From contig JAENZN010000011.1 in NCBI GenBank assembly GCA_016841245.1, forward strand, positions 1 through 64,000: 64,000 nt of DNA, read 5' to 3'. The position numbers and the translations under genes were made by a program. Position 1 is the stretch's first letter; the number at the start of each line of letters is the position of its first letter. Under the pieces are notes generated by a model. That model made no database searches and had not been told where the DNA came from. It saw nothing but the letters and a program-made list of their open reading frames with translations. The stretch comes from Syntrophomonas sp. GTDB taxonomy: Bacteria > Bacillota > Syntrophomonadia > Syntrophomonadales > Syntrophomonadaceae. Shown one piece after another: positions 27,485 to 36,151 of this stretch.

Positions 27485-28288
27485 TTACACATCGCTTTCT
27501 GATAATTCCAAAAGGAAATTTTTTTTACCAATATAAAAAACATATCCATAATACTGTTTGTATTTTGAATACAACTCCGCTTCATACTTCATATATTCAA
27601 CAAAAGCCTCTGCGGCTTTATTTCCAGCATTTTTTTCCAAAAATGTTTTTTGTATTTCTTTCTGCGGAATAAAATAAGTATCCGTCCAGCATTTTTCAGG
27701 CAATGTAAATGCAGCAACAAGACTATAACCGGCTTTTTGCATTATTGAAATATTATGCCCTATTGTACCTATTTCAGGAACAGCATCAACCCAAAACTTT
27801 TCAATTTCAGTAGGTCGTTCATCGGTAAACCATGACTCATATGTTACAGCAATATAGCCGTCTTTTTTTAGAAAGCCTTTCCAATAATTCAAGCCTTTTT
27901 CAAAACCTATATTGGCAATAGCCCCTTCAGACCATATAACATCAAATTCTTCATTTTGAAACGGTAAATTATCCATTGAACCGACAATGCCTTTTACCCT
28001 ATTCTGCAAACCGAGCTTTTCAGCGTTTATATTAAATTTTTTAATAAAATCGGGAAAAATATCAAGCCCAGTAATGGTTCCTTTTGTATTTTGAGCAAGA
28101 GTCATTGTTTGACCGCCTGTTCCACAAGCAAAATCCGCAATTTTTAATTCATTTGAAAAATTGTCAATAAAACTTAATGCCCTAATAGTAGATTCAGGGC
28201 TACCAGGTCCCTGCCGTTCCAACCTTCCAAAATAATCACAAATTAAGTTTGAATCAAAATCGTGAATTAATGTTTCTTCGTTTTCCAT
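27485..28288 (-). CDS. Class I SAM-dependent methyltransferase
   Basis: A 267-aa protein behind AAGGAG. It has motif [17 protein letters not shown], the acidic [11 protein letters not shown] strand, and [19 protein letters not shown]. These define a class I methyltransferase of the Methyltransf_11/UbiE type. Lone genes of this kind in resistance-rich islands often modify small molecules; no substrate can be assigned. Confidence 0.8.
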   Translation of the reverse strand: MENEETLIHDFDSNLICDYFGRLERQGPGSPESTIRALSFIDNFSNELKIADFACGTGGQTMTLAQNTKGTITGLDIFPDFIKKFNINAEKLGLQNRVKGIVGSMDNLPFQNEEFDVIWSEGAIANIGFEKGLNYWKGFLKKDGYIAVTYESWFTDERPTEIEKFWVDAVPEIGTIGHNISIMQKAGYSLVAAFTLPEKCWTDTYFIPQKEIQKTFLEKNAGNKAAEAFVEYMKYEAELYSKYKQYYGYVFYIGKKNFLLELSESDV

Positions 28289-28501
28289 ATGTAAACTCCT
28301 TAATCCAATGTAGTATCAATTATTCTTTTCAATATATTTTTCCACTAATTTAGCCGCCATTTCGTATAACTATTGAATAAACGAAGTTGTTTCGTCTATC
28401 TGCATTATATCTAACTTCACATTATAGACGTACATAGACGTATCCCGAAGATTCAGTAAATCTCCTAGTTTCTAACAAGCATTTACGACATACATCTAAA
28501 T

Positions 28502-28789
28502 CTACCGTACCAGCCACACATAATCTTGCCTGCAATCCACAATATAGTCAACATATATCGTCTGATTCTTAACTCGGTATAAAATGATATACCATTTCTC
28601 AACGAACATCTTGTGGTATTTGTTTGGCGGAATAAACTCGGCCTCAAAAAACAAGAAACGCTCCGGCATTGGTACAGGGAACGGTTGGTGTCCATCAGGT
28701 CATTTTTGATTTCGCGAGCAGCAGCGGAACTTTTCCATGAAAGAAATAGACATGGCCCGCCAGCATCTATCGGGCAGGTCGGAAACAAT
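28502..28789 (-). pseudogene. Frameshifted RelE/ParE-type toxin
   Basis: The minus strand reads VIVSDLPDRCWRAMS, a shift, SSAAAREIKNDLMDTNRSLY, another shift, then PERFLFFEAEFIPPNKYHKM and YRVKNQTIYVDYIVDCRQDY before a stop at 28502-28504. This is the RelE/ParE family found in clostridial ICEs. At least two frameshifts make it inactive as read. Confidence 0.65.
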
Positions 28790-28995
28790 CACAGTATACT
28801 GAAACTTCTTTTCCTATACTTCACCTCGTCAATAATACCGTCCAGGCATTCGTCTAATTCATCAAGCGTAACTCCGGCGCGCTTTACTATACGGATCTTC
28901 CTCGGCGGCCCGTAGTTCTGCCCGTAGTTTCAGCATTTTTTCACGGAAGGTAAACGCCTCTAACCCAAGATCCCCTAAGCCGTTTTTGTAAGATT
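28790..28995 (-). pseudogene. Frameshifted antitoxin-like partner gene
   Basis: It reads GLEAFTFREKMLKLRAELRA, then a shift into GVTLDELDECLDGIIDEVK, with the stop just before the RelE-type remnant. Its position upstream of the toxin fits an antitoxin. The two in-frame TGA codons after RRSYA result from a single indel. Confidence 0.5.
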
Positions 28996-29222
28996 ATACC
29001 GGCTTTTCGGTTAACTTTAGCAAAGTTGCAATTCAGCTAAATTATCCCAAAAGGTTTTAATCCTTTTCCCTTATAATTACATATTAAGCATATTATACTT
29101 TTTTGCTCGAATCAATGAATAAAGCAGCGATAAAGCGCATTTATTCGTTTCAGCACTATAAAAAAAGCGCTGATCTCTTAGTGCCTTAATTTATTAATCC
29201 ATCTGTGCTATCACAAACTTAT
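28996..29222. other. AT-rich spacer
   Basis: No gene or repeat was recognised between the toxin-antitoxin remnant and the helicase fragment. Confidence 0.4.
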
Positions 29223-29650
29223 TTATGACTTTCTCATTTTTTGCCGCAGGGTTTCATATTGCAGATACCGCTGCATGGTGTACATCTTGGTCATGGAATT
29301 GGAAATGGGCGTGCCCGTTGCAAAACAACGCCGCGGCCTTCCGTCAGTTCGTCCAGGTAGCGGCATTTGGCAAACAGGTCGCTGGATTTCTGGGCCTCGG
29401 TCTGGGCTAGGCCCGCCACGTTGCGCATCTTGGTATAAAGGAATAAATTTTTGTAAAAATCCGCCTCGTCCACAAACAACCTATCAACGCCCAGTTCCTC
29501 AAAGGTCACGACATCATCCTTGCGGCTGGTGTCATTAAGCTTTTTCAGCTTTAACTCCAGGTTCTTCTTGGTCCTTTCAAGCTGCTTGATGGCGTAGTGT
29601 AGAGCATACACAATAGGAACTGCGACGCTGAGAAACGGCACTGGGACATC
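29223..29650 (-). pseudogene. ICE Snf2-like helicase fragment
   Basis: The minus frame reads DTSRKDDVVTFEELGVDRLF, then VDEADFYKNLFLYTKMRNVA and KSSDLFAKCRYLDELT, the DEAD-box core of the very large helicase/methylase proteins of clostridial ICEs. A single-base loss follows GRGVV, after which another frame continues ATGTPISNSMTKMYTMQRYL to a stop at 29223. Only about 140 residues of a protein normally over 2000 long remain. Confidence 0.75.
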
Positions 29651-29737
29651 TAGCTCTCTTACGATTACATCCGTTATCGGAACTGGGTCAGGCAGAAAAA
29701 TTACCACTGCCGATAGTTCCATAAATTAAAAAATCCC

Positions 29738-29932
29738 TCTCATGTGCTTTTAGCTATGAATAAAACTGAGGAAACTGCGTTGAGTGCCGTAAGATTTACA
29801 TTTGGTGAAGAAAATACTGAAGATGAGGTAAATTATGTCGTGGATATTCTATCTAAAGTTATAGAATACAAGCGTAAAAAATACATGATATTTATTCTCA
29901 AACGTAAGTATAGCATGAGAAAACTTGGGTAA
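29738..29932 (+). pseudogene. Cysteine desulfurase (NifS-like) C-terminal fragment
   Basis: The frame reads SHVLLAMNKTEETALSAVRF, then TFGEENTEDEVNYVVDILSK, matching the C-terminal end of NifS/IscS-type cysteine desulfurases. Neither the PLP lysine nor the catalytic Cys region is present. It marks a chromosomal gene cut by island rearrangement. Confidence 0.6.
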
Positions 29933-30113
29933 ACGAAAAGATACAAAACGAGCCGAAAAATCGTGCCAACGCACTTATTTGGGCTCGTTCTTATGTAAAA
30001 CTATCTTCTCAGTTTCACATTGTTATGGCATCCAATTTGTAAGGAATATTCCCCAAATTAGAGATTAACCACGGTTTTTTTGAGCATAGTAACCGGTGTG
30101 GTTGCTGACGCCA

Positions 30114-31340
30114 TTAACGTCCACTAATTCGCAATTGTCCATTTTCCTCCGAAAATGAAAGCATATCCACGGAATATCCAGCAAATCCTTCGGAAGTCCT
30201 ACCCTCATAGAACACGACCACGCGGTTATTAGAAATATGGATTACATAGCTTTCCTTCCACGGGCTGGAAACCCCCGTTACCCAGCCCACGGCCTCATAA
30301 TATTCATAGTATTCGGATTGCAGCTCTGCGCTCAGAAGCTCATACTGAACCCGACCGTTGCGTTCTTTTACCGCCTTTGCCCATTGAGACGCTATCTTAT
30401 AATATTTTATTGCCGTTTCTTTTGGCATAAAGCTCTTTACGACTCCCATTGCCGTCTGTTCATCCACCTTGGCGGAGTCGAAAGAAAAGTCAAATGCACA
30501 GCGGAGATCCGCAAGCATGATATATATATGAAGCTCATCCACATAGAAACCGTCATTCGCTGCCGCGGGTTGTGTCGCCCGGATCATCGCTTTTGCGGCG
30601 GGATAGTCAAAGCTATCTAAAGTTTCACTTGAAAGCGTTACCCTGTGATTGTCCTCAAACTGTGAAATGGGATGGTCCGGGTCGTAAGTACGAATGAAAA
30701 TGGAGCCGACCGCATCACCGGAACGGGTGAAGCATAAATCCTCGGTAATGCCTTCGGCTTTCCAGCCTTCGGGAAGTAAAAGTGAATATAACCCGGTATC
30801 GTATACTTTAGTGTCAACTACGGCTGTGTGCTTTTCCTCGTCTAAAGTTGCGGCAAACCTCATATTGATTGCAAGGTCAGAAAGTGATATATAATTAGTA
30901 TTATTTATGCTAAAAGTACGCATAGGAATCCGAGTGTTATCAACATGAAAATCACAGGAAGACAAATTCGCAATGGTCTTTATACCCTGTGATAATTCGG
31001 ATAATTCTCCGCCCACTGGCGTATAAGGAAGTTGGGGAGAAAGCTTAACCTGTAAATTATAACCATTACGTTCCTTACCATCATCATACCACGTAACCCC
31101 GAAATGCTTTTCCGTATCGTTCAGTATCATAGCCAGGTCTCGCAGTTTGAAATATACGTCGTCCTCAATCTCATATGCCCACAGGGATACTCTTTCACCA
31201 TCGGTATAAAAGTCATACTGGACGGGCGTGGCAGCAGCATCGGACGTACCGACCGCTGCCAGTACTGGAATATTCGACCCAGTAGCCAAAAATACTCCGG
31301 CAATAACGAGTATACTAATGATTCGTTTAACTATTCGCAT
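30114..31340 (-). CDS. Secreted protein with copper-amine-oxidase-like stalk
   Basis: A 408-aa secreted protein; ATG 31340 (MRIVKRIISIL) follows GAGGAGG, and a signal peptide ends near PVLAA. Residues 40-190 contain two stalk-type units (ISLWAYEIEDDVYFKLRDLA-like; FSINNTNYISLSDLAINM). The rest (LLLPEGWKAEGI; YKIASQWAKAVKERNGRVQY) is not recognised. The stalk domain family binds wall polymers in related proteins. It is one of four proteins in the window carrying this domain type. Confidence 0.65.
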   Translation of the reverse strand: MRIVKRIISILVIAGVFLATGSNIPVLAAVGTSDAAATPVQYDFYTDGERVSLWAYEIEDDVYFKLRDLAMILNDTEKHFGVTWYDDGKERNGYNLQVKLSPQLPYTPVGGELSELSQGIKTIANLSSCDFHVDNTRIPMRTFSINNTNYISLSDLAINMRFAATLDEEKHTAVVDTKVYDTGLYSLLLPEGWKAEGITEDLCFTRSGDAVGSIFIRTYDPDHPISQFEDNHRVTLSSETLDSFDYPAAKAMIRATQPAAANDGFYVDELHIYIMLADLRCAFDFSFDSAKVDEQTAMGVVKSFMPKETAIKYYKIASQWAKAVKERNGRVQYELLSAELQSEYYEYYEAVGWVTGVSSPWKESYVIHISNNRVVVFYEGRTSEGFAGYSVDMLSFSEENGQLRISGR

Positions 31341-31494
31341 ATATAGCCTCCTCGTAAACATCAATTAATTTTTATATATATAGTAGAATTGGATATGTTA
31401 TCACAAAAAACAAACAGAAATGGAATACTAGGATACTTGAAAGCTCTATTTTATAAAGGTGATCTTACATAATAACGCATCCACCTCCCTTATT

Positions 31495-31815
31495 CTACCA
31501 ATTTTCACAAGAGTTCGAGTAGAATATCCTTTCATAATGTATAAGACAATCCAGGAGGTATTTTGCAACACTTTCATTGGCATTTTTTTTGCGCTTTCCA
31601 AAAAACAAAGGCGCTAATCTGAGCTTTTTACCAGGTTTTTTACGTATCCCTTCTCTCAATCTGCCATCAGTAGGCTTTTCTGCATCTTTTGGTATAGCCC
31701 ATGAACGGCCAAATCAAACAACGCCATCTATTCTATTTTCTTCGCAGAGTTTTTATATCCTGCGTTCAGAAATTCCTCATTTGATTGCTGCATCCCGAAA
31801 TGTAACCACTCATTG
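31495..31815 (-). pseudogene. ICE-type small HTH DNA-binding protein with three stops
   Basis: The minus frame reads FRDAAIK, stop, GISERRI, stop, KLCEENRIDGVV, stop, FGRSWAIPKDAEKPTDGR. Intact relatives in clostridial ICEs read WGISERRVQ...RVVRFGRSW at these places. All three stops (TGA, TAA, TGA) are explained by single C-to-T or G-to-A changes. Confidence 0.7.
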
Positions 31816-31908
31816 AGCATAATGCGAACCACAAAGCTACACTGTGGATGTTTCTACATCGTTTAGCTTTACCAATGAGAATTGTAAAATGATACAGGGT
31901 GATATAAT

Positions 31909-32035
31909 TTTGAGGGAAAGACTTCAAACGATATCATTGCTGAGCAATCTGCCGATAGTAGTCGCCAAATTGCCAGATATATCCGCCTCACTGAACTTAT
32001 TCCATCTATTCTTGAGATGGTTGACGAAAAGCAGA
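31909..32035 (+). pseudogene. ICE ParB-like protein fragment
   Basis: The frame reads GKTSNDIIAEQSADSSRQIA, then RYIRLTELIPSILEMVDEKQ, the helix-turn-helix core of the ParB/RepB-type protein of clostridial ICEs. It ends abruptly where an IS21 fragment begins. Confidence 0.65.
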
Positions 32036-32330
32036 TGAGCATTCTTAATCAGACGCTGGATGTTGTTATTATGTCTGGAATCATATTCAGCATCTGCCAA
32101 AAGCGCCAACCTTTCATGGAAAGACAATGATTGATACTCTGTCTCGTTCTCAATTTGCTTTTGGTAAGTTTCTGCAAATGCAGGAAGACGCATGTTTTTT
32201 AGCTTTCTTATTGTCTCATTTTTCATGGCTTCCACCTCCGTAATAAGCAGCACCTCTTACGTAGGCATACTGGTTTGATGCTGATGATGAGGAATGTGAT
32301 TGTGAAGCACATGCATCCTTTTTGTCTTGA
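32032..32330 (-). mobile_element. IS21-family fragment: istA tail and istB 5' part
   Basis: On the minus strand the end of IstA (NQYAYVRGAAYYGGGSHEK) overlaps an ATG at 32226 behind GGAGGTGG. That starts IstB: MKNETIRKLKNMRLPAFAET, then SLSFHERLALLADAEYDSR. Homology ends after about 65 codons, at the parB fragment. Overlapping istA/istB is the IS21 hallmark; IstB is the AAA+ helper of transposition, and this copy is inactive. Confidence 0.75.
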
Positions 32331-32530
32331 CCGGATTCCAATATAAGCTTGTATATATAGATCCCCCGTTTGGTACGGGAGATGATTATGACGGAAACAA
32401 AGGTCAAAGTGCATATAGTGCAAAGCGGAAAGGTGCAGATTTTGTCGAGTTTCTTAGACGCCGACTCATATTATTGCGCGAAGTGATGGCAGATGATGCG
32501 GTGATTTTTGTTCGTATGAGTTTGCACAAT
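32331..32530 (+). pseudogene. DNA methyltransferase (Mod-type) fragment
   Basis: The frame reads QYKLVYIDPPFGTGDDYDGN, then KGADFVEFLRRRLILLREVM and DDAVIFVR. DPPFGTG is the catalytic DPPY-type motif of N4/N6 adenine methyltransferases of type III Mod style. Both ends are missing, and IS21 fragments flank it. Confidence 0.7.
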
Positions 32531-32544
32531 GGAAAACTGCTACC

Positions 32545-32754
32545 GTGCAGCTGAATTATCACATAGCGGTAGATTACCAGAACTACTCGATTCCCTATGA
32601 GTACGTCAAGAAAAAAGTGGATGTAAGATACACCAAAAACATGATTAAAGTCTTCTACAAAAGTTCCCGTATTTGCAGCCACAAACGCCTTTATGGAATG
32701 CGTGGGCAGTATTCCACGGTCATTGATCATATGCCCGCAAATCAAGGTTTTTGA
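32545..32754 (+). mobile_element. IS21-family istA C-terminal fragment
   Basis: The frame reads VQLNYHIAVDYQNYSIPYEY, then KVDVRYTKNMIKVFYKSSRI and CSHKRLYGMRGQYSTVIDHM, the C-terminal beta-barrel region of IstA transposases. Its orientation is opposite to the istA/istB fragment just upstream. Its right edge joins the DUF35 gene. Confidence 0.75.
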
Positions 32755-33147
32755 GGGTCTGAGGATTCCGGTAGAGTACGTTGTATTCCCGATGCTTCTG
32801 GTTATGTTGAGGGACTCAAAATTCAGTATTGTCCGACCTGTGAAAAATACATTTTCTTCCTTCGGGAATTATGCCCTTACTGTCTGGAAGTCAAACCAGA
32901 GTGGAAAGAAACCATGGGTCGAGGGACAATTTACAGCCATACCGCAGTAAGAAGAAGTTCTTTGCCGGAATTTGAAGACCGGGTTCCTTACACCTATGCT
33001 ATAGTTGAACTGCATGAGGGTATTCGTATTCCTACTAATATTATCGACTGCCCGGTTGACCAGGTTAGAATTGGTATGCCGGTAGAACTGGCCTGGATAG
33101 AGGAATCAAAAGATATAATTCCCATATTTCGGCCAGCCACCCCATAG
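32755..33147 (+). CDS. DUF35 OB-fold protein, 5' end lost or altered
   Basis: A 130-codon frame with a rubredoxin-like zinc ribbon (YCPTCEKYIFFLRELCPYC, four Cys) and an OB-fold (GRGTIYSHTAV; PYTYAIVELHEGIRIPTNII; VRIGMPVELAW). DUF35 proteins partner thiolases or hydratases acting on acyl-CoA. No start codon with a ribosome site is visible and the istA fragment abuts it, so the first ten or so codons may be missing. It is the first chromosomal gene after the island. Confidence 0.75.
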   Translation, partial: GSEDSGRVRCIPDASGYVEGLKIQYCPTCEKYIFFLRELCPYCLEVKPEWKETMGRGTIYSHTAVRRSSLPEFEDRVPYTYAIVELHEGIRIPTNIIDCPVDQVRIGMPVELAWIEESKDIIPIFRPATP

Positions 33148-33151
33148 GAGG

Positions 33152-33907
33152 TTATTCCTCCTGTAGAAATTTCTTAACCCGCAGCTGGTAATTTTCAGTA
33201 TCGAACATCTCAAAAAGATTCCGGGCTTCAACTTCTAAGGCCTGGCTCAGATCCATATTTAAGCCCTGGTTAACGACTTTCTTAATAGCTTGCAGGTTGT
33301 GGGAATTTTTCGAAGCTATGATTCCCCCCATTTCCTGTGCTTTGGCCAGTGCCAAACCCGCTGGGGTGACATATTCGACTATTCCCAGGGACAGTGCCTC
33401 TCTGGCATCAATATGCCTGCCAGTAAAGAGCATTTCCTTGGCCTTACCATACCCAATCAGGCGAGGCAGTCTCTGGGTGCTGAAAACCAATCCCAGGTTA
33501 ACTGCCACCGCACCCATGACTGCAGTTTCATCCATTATTCGGATATCGCTGCATAAAGCTAGTTCAAATCCAGCTCCCAGCGCATAACCGTTTATGGCTG
33601 ATATTACCGGGCAGGGAAGGTCGGCAATAATTTCCAACATATGGTACAATTCAAGAAAGTAATTCTTATTTTCTGTTGCCGAGTTATGGGCTTGTTCTTT
33701 GATACTGGCTCCAGTACTGAAAGAGTGATTTCCCCTGCCGGTAATAATTACTGCAGCCATATTGCCGGCAAGTTTTATACAGGCCTGTTGCAGTTCTTTT
33801 ATCATTGCAGATGATATTACATTGGCAGGTGGAGAATTTAACGTTAGAGTGGCAACCTGCTGGTCAATATTAATATCCAGCAGCGGTTGGTTTTTAAATT
33901 GGATCAT
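33152..33907 (-). CDS. Enoyl-CoA hydratase/isomerase (crotonase) family protein
   Basis: A 251-aa crotonase-fold protein. The oxyanion-hole segments are present (FSTGASIKE; ALGAGFELALCSDIRI). At the catalytic turn, where hydratases have GQPE, it reads GAVAVNLGL, so the first catalytic glutamate is missing. A non-hydratase activity, such as isomerase or thioesterase, or a binding role is possible. It lies tail-to-tail with the DUF35 gene, 4 bases apart. Confidence 0.82.
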   Translation of the reverse strand: MIQFKNQPLLDINIDQQVATLTLNSPPANVISSAMIKELQQACIKLAGNMAAVIITGRGNHSFSTGASIKEQAHNSATENKNYFLELYHMLEIIADLPCPVISAINGYALGAGFELALCSDIRIMDETAVMGAVAVNLGLVFSTQRLPRLIGYGKAKEMLFTGRHIDAREALSLGIVEYVTPAGLALAKAQEMGGIIASKNSHNLQAIKKVVNQGLNMDLSQALEVEARNLFEMFDTENYQLRVKKFLQEE

Positions 33908-34057
33908 ATGAACACCCCCCCCCGATCACAATAAACCATAAAACGAGTAATATTTGGCAAGTTATTGGTAAGTATTTTATATATAATAAGTATATTCCTT
34001 TAATAGTTTTTTGGTTAGCAAAATATAAATACACTGATGTTCGATGGGAGGAATTAA

Positions 34058-34729
34058 ATGAAATTAGCCATTTTTGATTTTGATGGGACTCTTTTCATAA
34101 AAGATACCCTGCCTTTTCTAGGCGAAGAATGGGTCAGGCAGGGGAGGCCCAGATATAGATACCTGATAACCTACTTGTCCATTATGCCTATTTTAATTTT
34201 CTATAAGATGGGGACGGTCTCCAGAGCGAAGATGAAATACCAGGCGATGAAGAAATTTCAGAAGATGTTTGCCAAATTGAGTGAAAAGCAAGTCCAAGAA
34301 TTTTTCCAGCAAACTTACCCGGCCCTGACTAGATATTATAATCCGGAAGTGCTGGCTGAAATAAAAAGGGCTAAATCAGAGGGATTTCATTTGGTTTTGT
34401 TATCTGGAGCTTACTCCCTACTATTGAATCTGGTAGCAGAAGATCTGGAGATAGATACGGTGATAGGAGCGGAGCTATATTTTGAAAACGAGACTATTAA
34501 TTATAGACGGGAGATATCTTTTGTAGATGGCGAAAACAAGCTGGCCCTGCTCAAGGAAGTTTTTACTGGTCAGGAAGTGGATTGGAAATTGAGCAGATCC
34601 TATGGTGACAGCTATGATGACCTTCTGGTCTTAGAAATTGCCGGTGAAGCAGTGGCAGTAAACCCGGAAAATAAACTTCTGGATTACGCCCGGGATAATG
34701 AGTGGCGAGTTATCAAGTTTACCGGCTAG
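34058..34729 (+). CDS. HAD-superfamily IB phosphatase
   Basis: A 223-aa protein behind GGAGG. It has FDFDGTLF (nucleophile and acid Asp), VLLSGAYS (motif II Ser), a lysine in NKLALLKE and SYGDSYDDLLVLE (motif III/IV). The pattern is that of SerB-like IB hydrolases. The natural phosphoester is unknown. Confidence 0.82.
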   Translation: MKLAIFDFDGTLFIKDTLPFLGEEWVRQGRPRYRYLITYLSIMPILIFYKMGTVSRAKMKYQAMKKFQKMFAKLSEKQVQEFFQQTYPALTRYYNPEVLAEIKRAKSEGFHLVLLSGAYSLLLNLVAEDLEIDTVIGAELYFENETINYRREISFVDGENKLALLKEVFTGQEVDWKLSRSYGDSYDDLLVLEIAGEAVAVNPENKLLDYARDNEWRVIKFTG

Positions 34730-34987
34730 TATAATTTTAATAAGATTTTACCTTGACTATTGCCATTGATATGGGGGAAAGTTGTTACGGGTTATTCTCT
34801 CCATTCATTCTGCGGGCTCACCGTGGTGATTCTGGTATACCAATGCCAGGTTTCTGCAGTTGACCCATGGAAGCCTGCTTTTACCATAATCCATTCCAGT
34901 TTTGATCAAGGTTGAAAGTAAAGGATTTTGATTTTGCGTTACCCCATTATGTTATAATTTATAGCGGAAAGAGAAGAGGAGAACAAT

Positions 34988-35404
34988 ATGGAACTTGAAC
35001 AATGTGTGAATTTCGTTCTAACCAAAGCACAAAATTCTGTACAGCAGCTGTTTAAAGCTGAATTATCACCCTATGGAATAACACCTGGTCAGTATGGGGT
35101 ATTGAAATGTCTCTGGGATCAAAATGGGCTTACCGCTAAACAGCTAGCTGAGAGACTATGCCTGGATAGCTCTACCATTACAGGTATACTAGATCGAATG
35201 GAAAACAAAGGCCTGATCAACCGCTACCACGACGTTAGAGATCGGAGAGCATTATGTGTAATGATCACCAATGCCGGACTGGATTTACAAGAACCGGTAA
35301 CAGAGGCCATAGTAAATGCTAACAAAAAAGCACTGCTGAATTTCGATGAAGAACAGTCCAAATTACTGAAAAAAATGCTTTCAGAACTGAATTCAAATTT
35401 ATAA
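34988..35404 (+). CDS. MarR-family regulator
   Basis: A 138-aa MarR protein behind GAGGAG. The winged helix is LTAKQLAERLCLDSSTITGI, then LDRMENKGLINRYHDVRDRR. It precedes the acyl-CoA dehydrogenase gene by 750 bp of repeats. It could control fatty-acid genes through the palindrome at 36023, but this is inference. Confidence 0.85.
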   Translation: MELEQCVNFVLTKAQNSVQQLFKAELSPYGITPGQYGVLKCLWDQNGLTAKQLAERLCLDSSTITGILDRMENKGLINRYHDVRDRRALCVMITNAGLDLQEPVTEAIVNANKKALLNFDEEQSKLLKKMLSELNSNL

Positions 35405-35426
35405 TCTAAGCTCACCAGACCTGAAC

Positions 35427-35600
35427 AGAAGTTCTGTTTACAGAACTTCTCATATTGTCGACAAAGTCGGCAAGATGGCAGGCCGATGACAGAAGTGAAG
35501 ATCAAGGCATGAGAAAAACCTGCGAATGAGGCGTACTCAAGTACGTCGATTGAGTGGGTTTTTTGAAATAACGCAGATATTCTCTTTTGTCGTTGGTCTG
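35427..35600 (+). repeat. Tandem repeat unit A1 (174 bp)
   Basis: It starts with a hairpin, AGAAGTTCTG / CAGAACTTCT around TTTA, and ends exactly where the second unit starts. Both share the block TTGTCGACAAAGTCGGCAAG and a CCTGCGAATGAGGC...AAGTACGTCGATTGAG structure followed by a T-run. Non-coding. Confidence 0.85.
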
Positions 35601-35884
35601 AGAAGTTCTGTTTACAGAACTTCTCACGTTGTCGACAAAGTCGGCAAGATGGCAGGCCGATGACAGAAGTGAAGATCAAGGCATGAGAAAAACCTGCGAA
35701 TGAGGCGGAACAATGTATGTGGACACATCTTCCCTTCGGGTAAGGAATGTCCCCATATAGAGTACGTCGATTGAGTAGGTTTTTTTGAATTAACGCAGAT
35801 ATTCTTTTTCCGCATTATTATTAGTGAGCCTTGCGCGAACTTCAAATTGTGATTCTGTTAAGAGCCTTTGTCGTTGGTCTGAGA
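35601..35884 (+). repeat. Tandem repeat unit A2 with two insertions
   Basis: It repeats A1 nearly base for base but carries about 52 extra bases after CCTGCGAATGAGGC (near 35708-35761), which form their own hairpin (TATGTGGACA / TGTCCCCATA). A second extra block of about 59 bases lies before TTTGTCGTTGGTCTGAG. The unit ends before GATTCCCGTTGGGAGTC, a small terminator-like hairpin. Confidence 0.8.
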
Positions 35885-36022
35885 TTCCCGTTGGGAGTCT
35901 TTTTAATTGACGCTGCATAGACTAAATTTTTAATATTTCGATAATGTTGTAAGATGGCTATTTGCATTTTTGTGACTTGAATCGTCAGCCAAAGAAGATA
36001 TAAATCTAAATTACTAAAAATG

Positions 36023-36036
36023 ATTTGCATGCAAAT
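36023..36036. promoter_or_regulatory. 14-bp palindrome upstream of acyl-CoA dehydrogenase promoter
   Basis: ATTTGCATGCAAAT is a perfect palindrome ending 6 bp before the -35 box. Its size fits a homodimeric repressor or activator such as MarR or TetR. Confidence 0.5.
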
Positions 36037-36042
36037 TAATAG

Positions 36043-36071
36043 TTGACAAATTAAATTCCTATACTTAGAAT
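36043..36071 (+). promoter_or_regulatory. Sigma-A-type promoter for acyl-CoA dehydrogenase gene
   Basis: TTGACA, a 17-bp spacer and TAGAAT, with 80 bp to the start codon. Confidence 0.65.
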
Positions 36072-36151
36072 CAAAGTAAGCAATTTTAATCCTGACAGGC
36101 CATTTTCCGGGACTATTTATAACCTGCAGGAATAGAAAAGGAGAGAAAAAT

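Noticed and set aside
29225-29538. Plus-strand frames over the helicase remnant
   Set aside because: The minus strand carries the helicase motifs in two adjoining frames; the plus frames are shadows.
31495-31815. TGA codons in the HTH fragment as selenocysteine
   Set aside because: The positions are Trp and Arg in relatives, a TAA is also present, and no downstream hairpin was seen.
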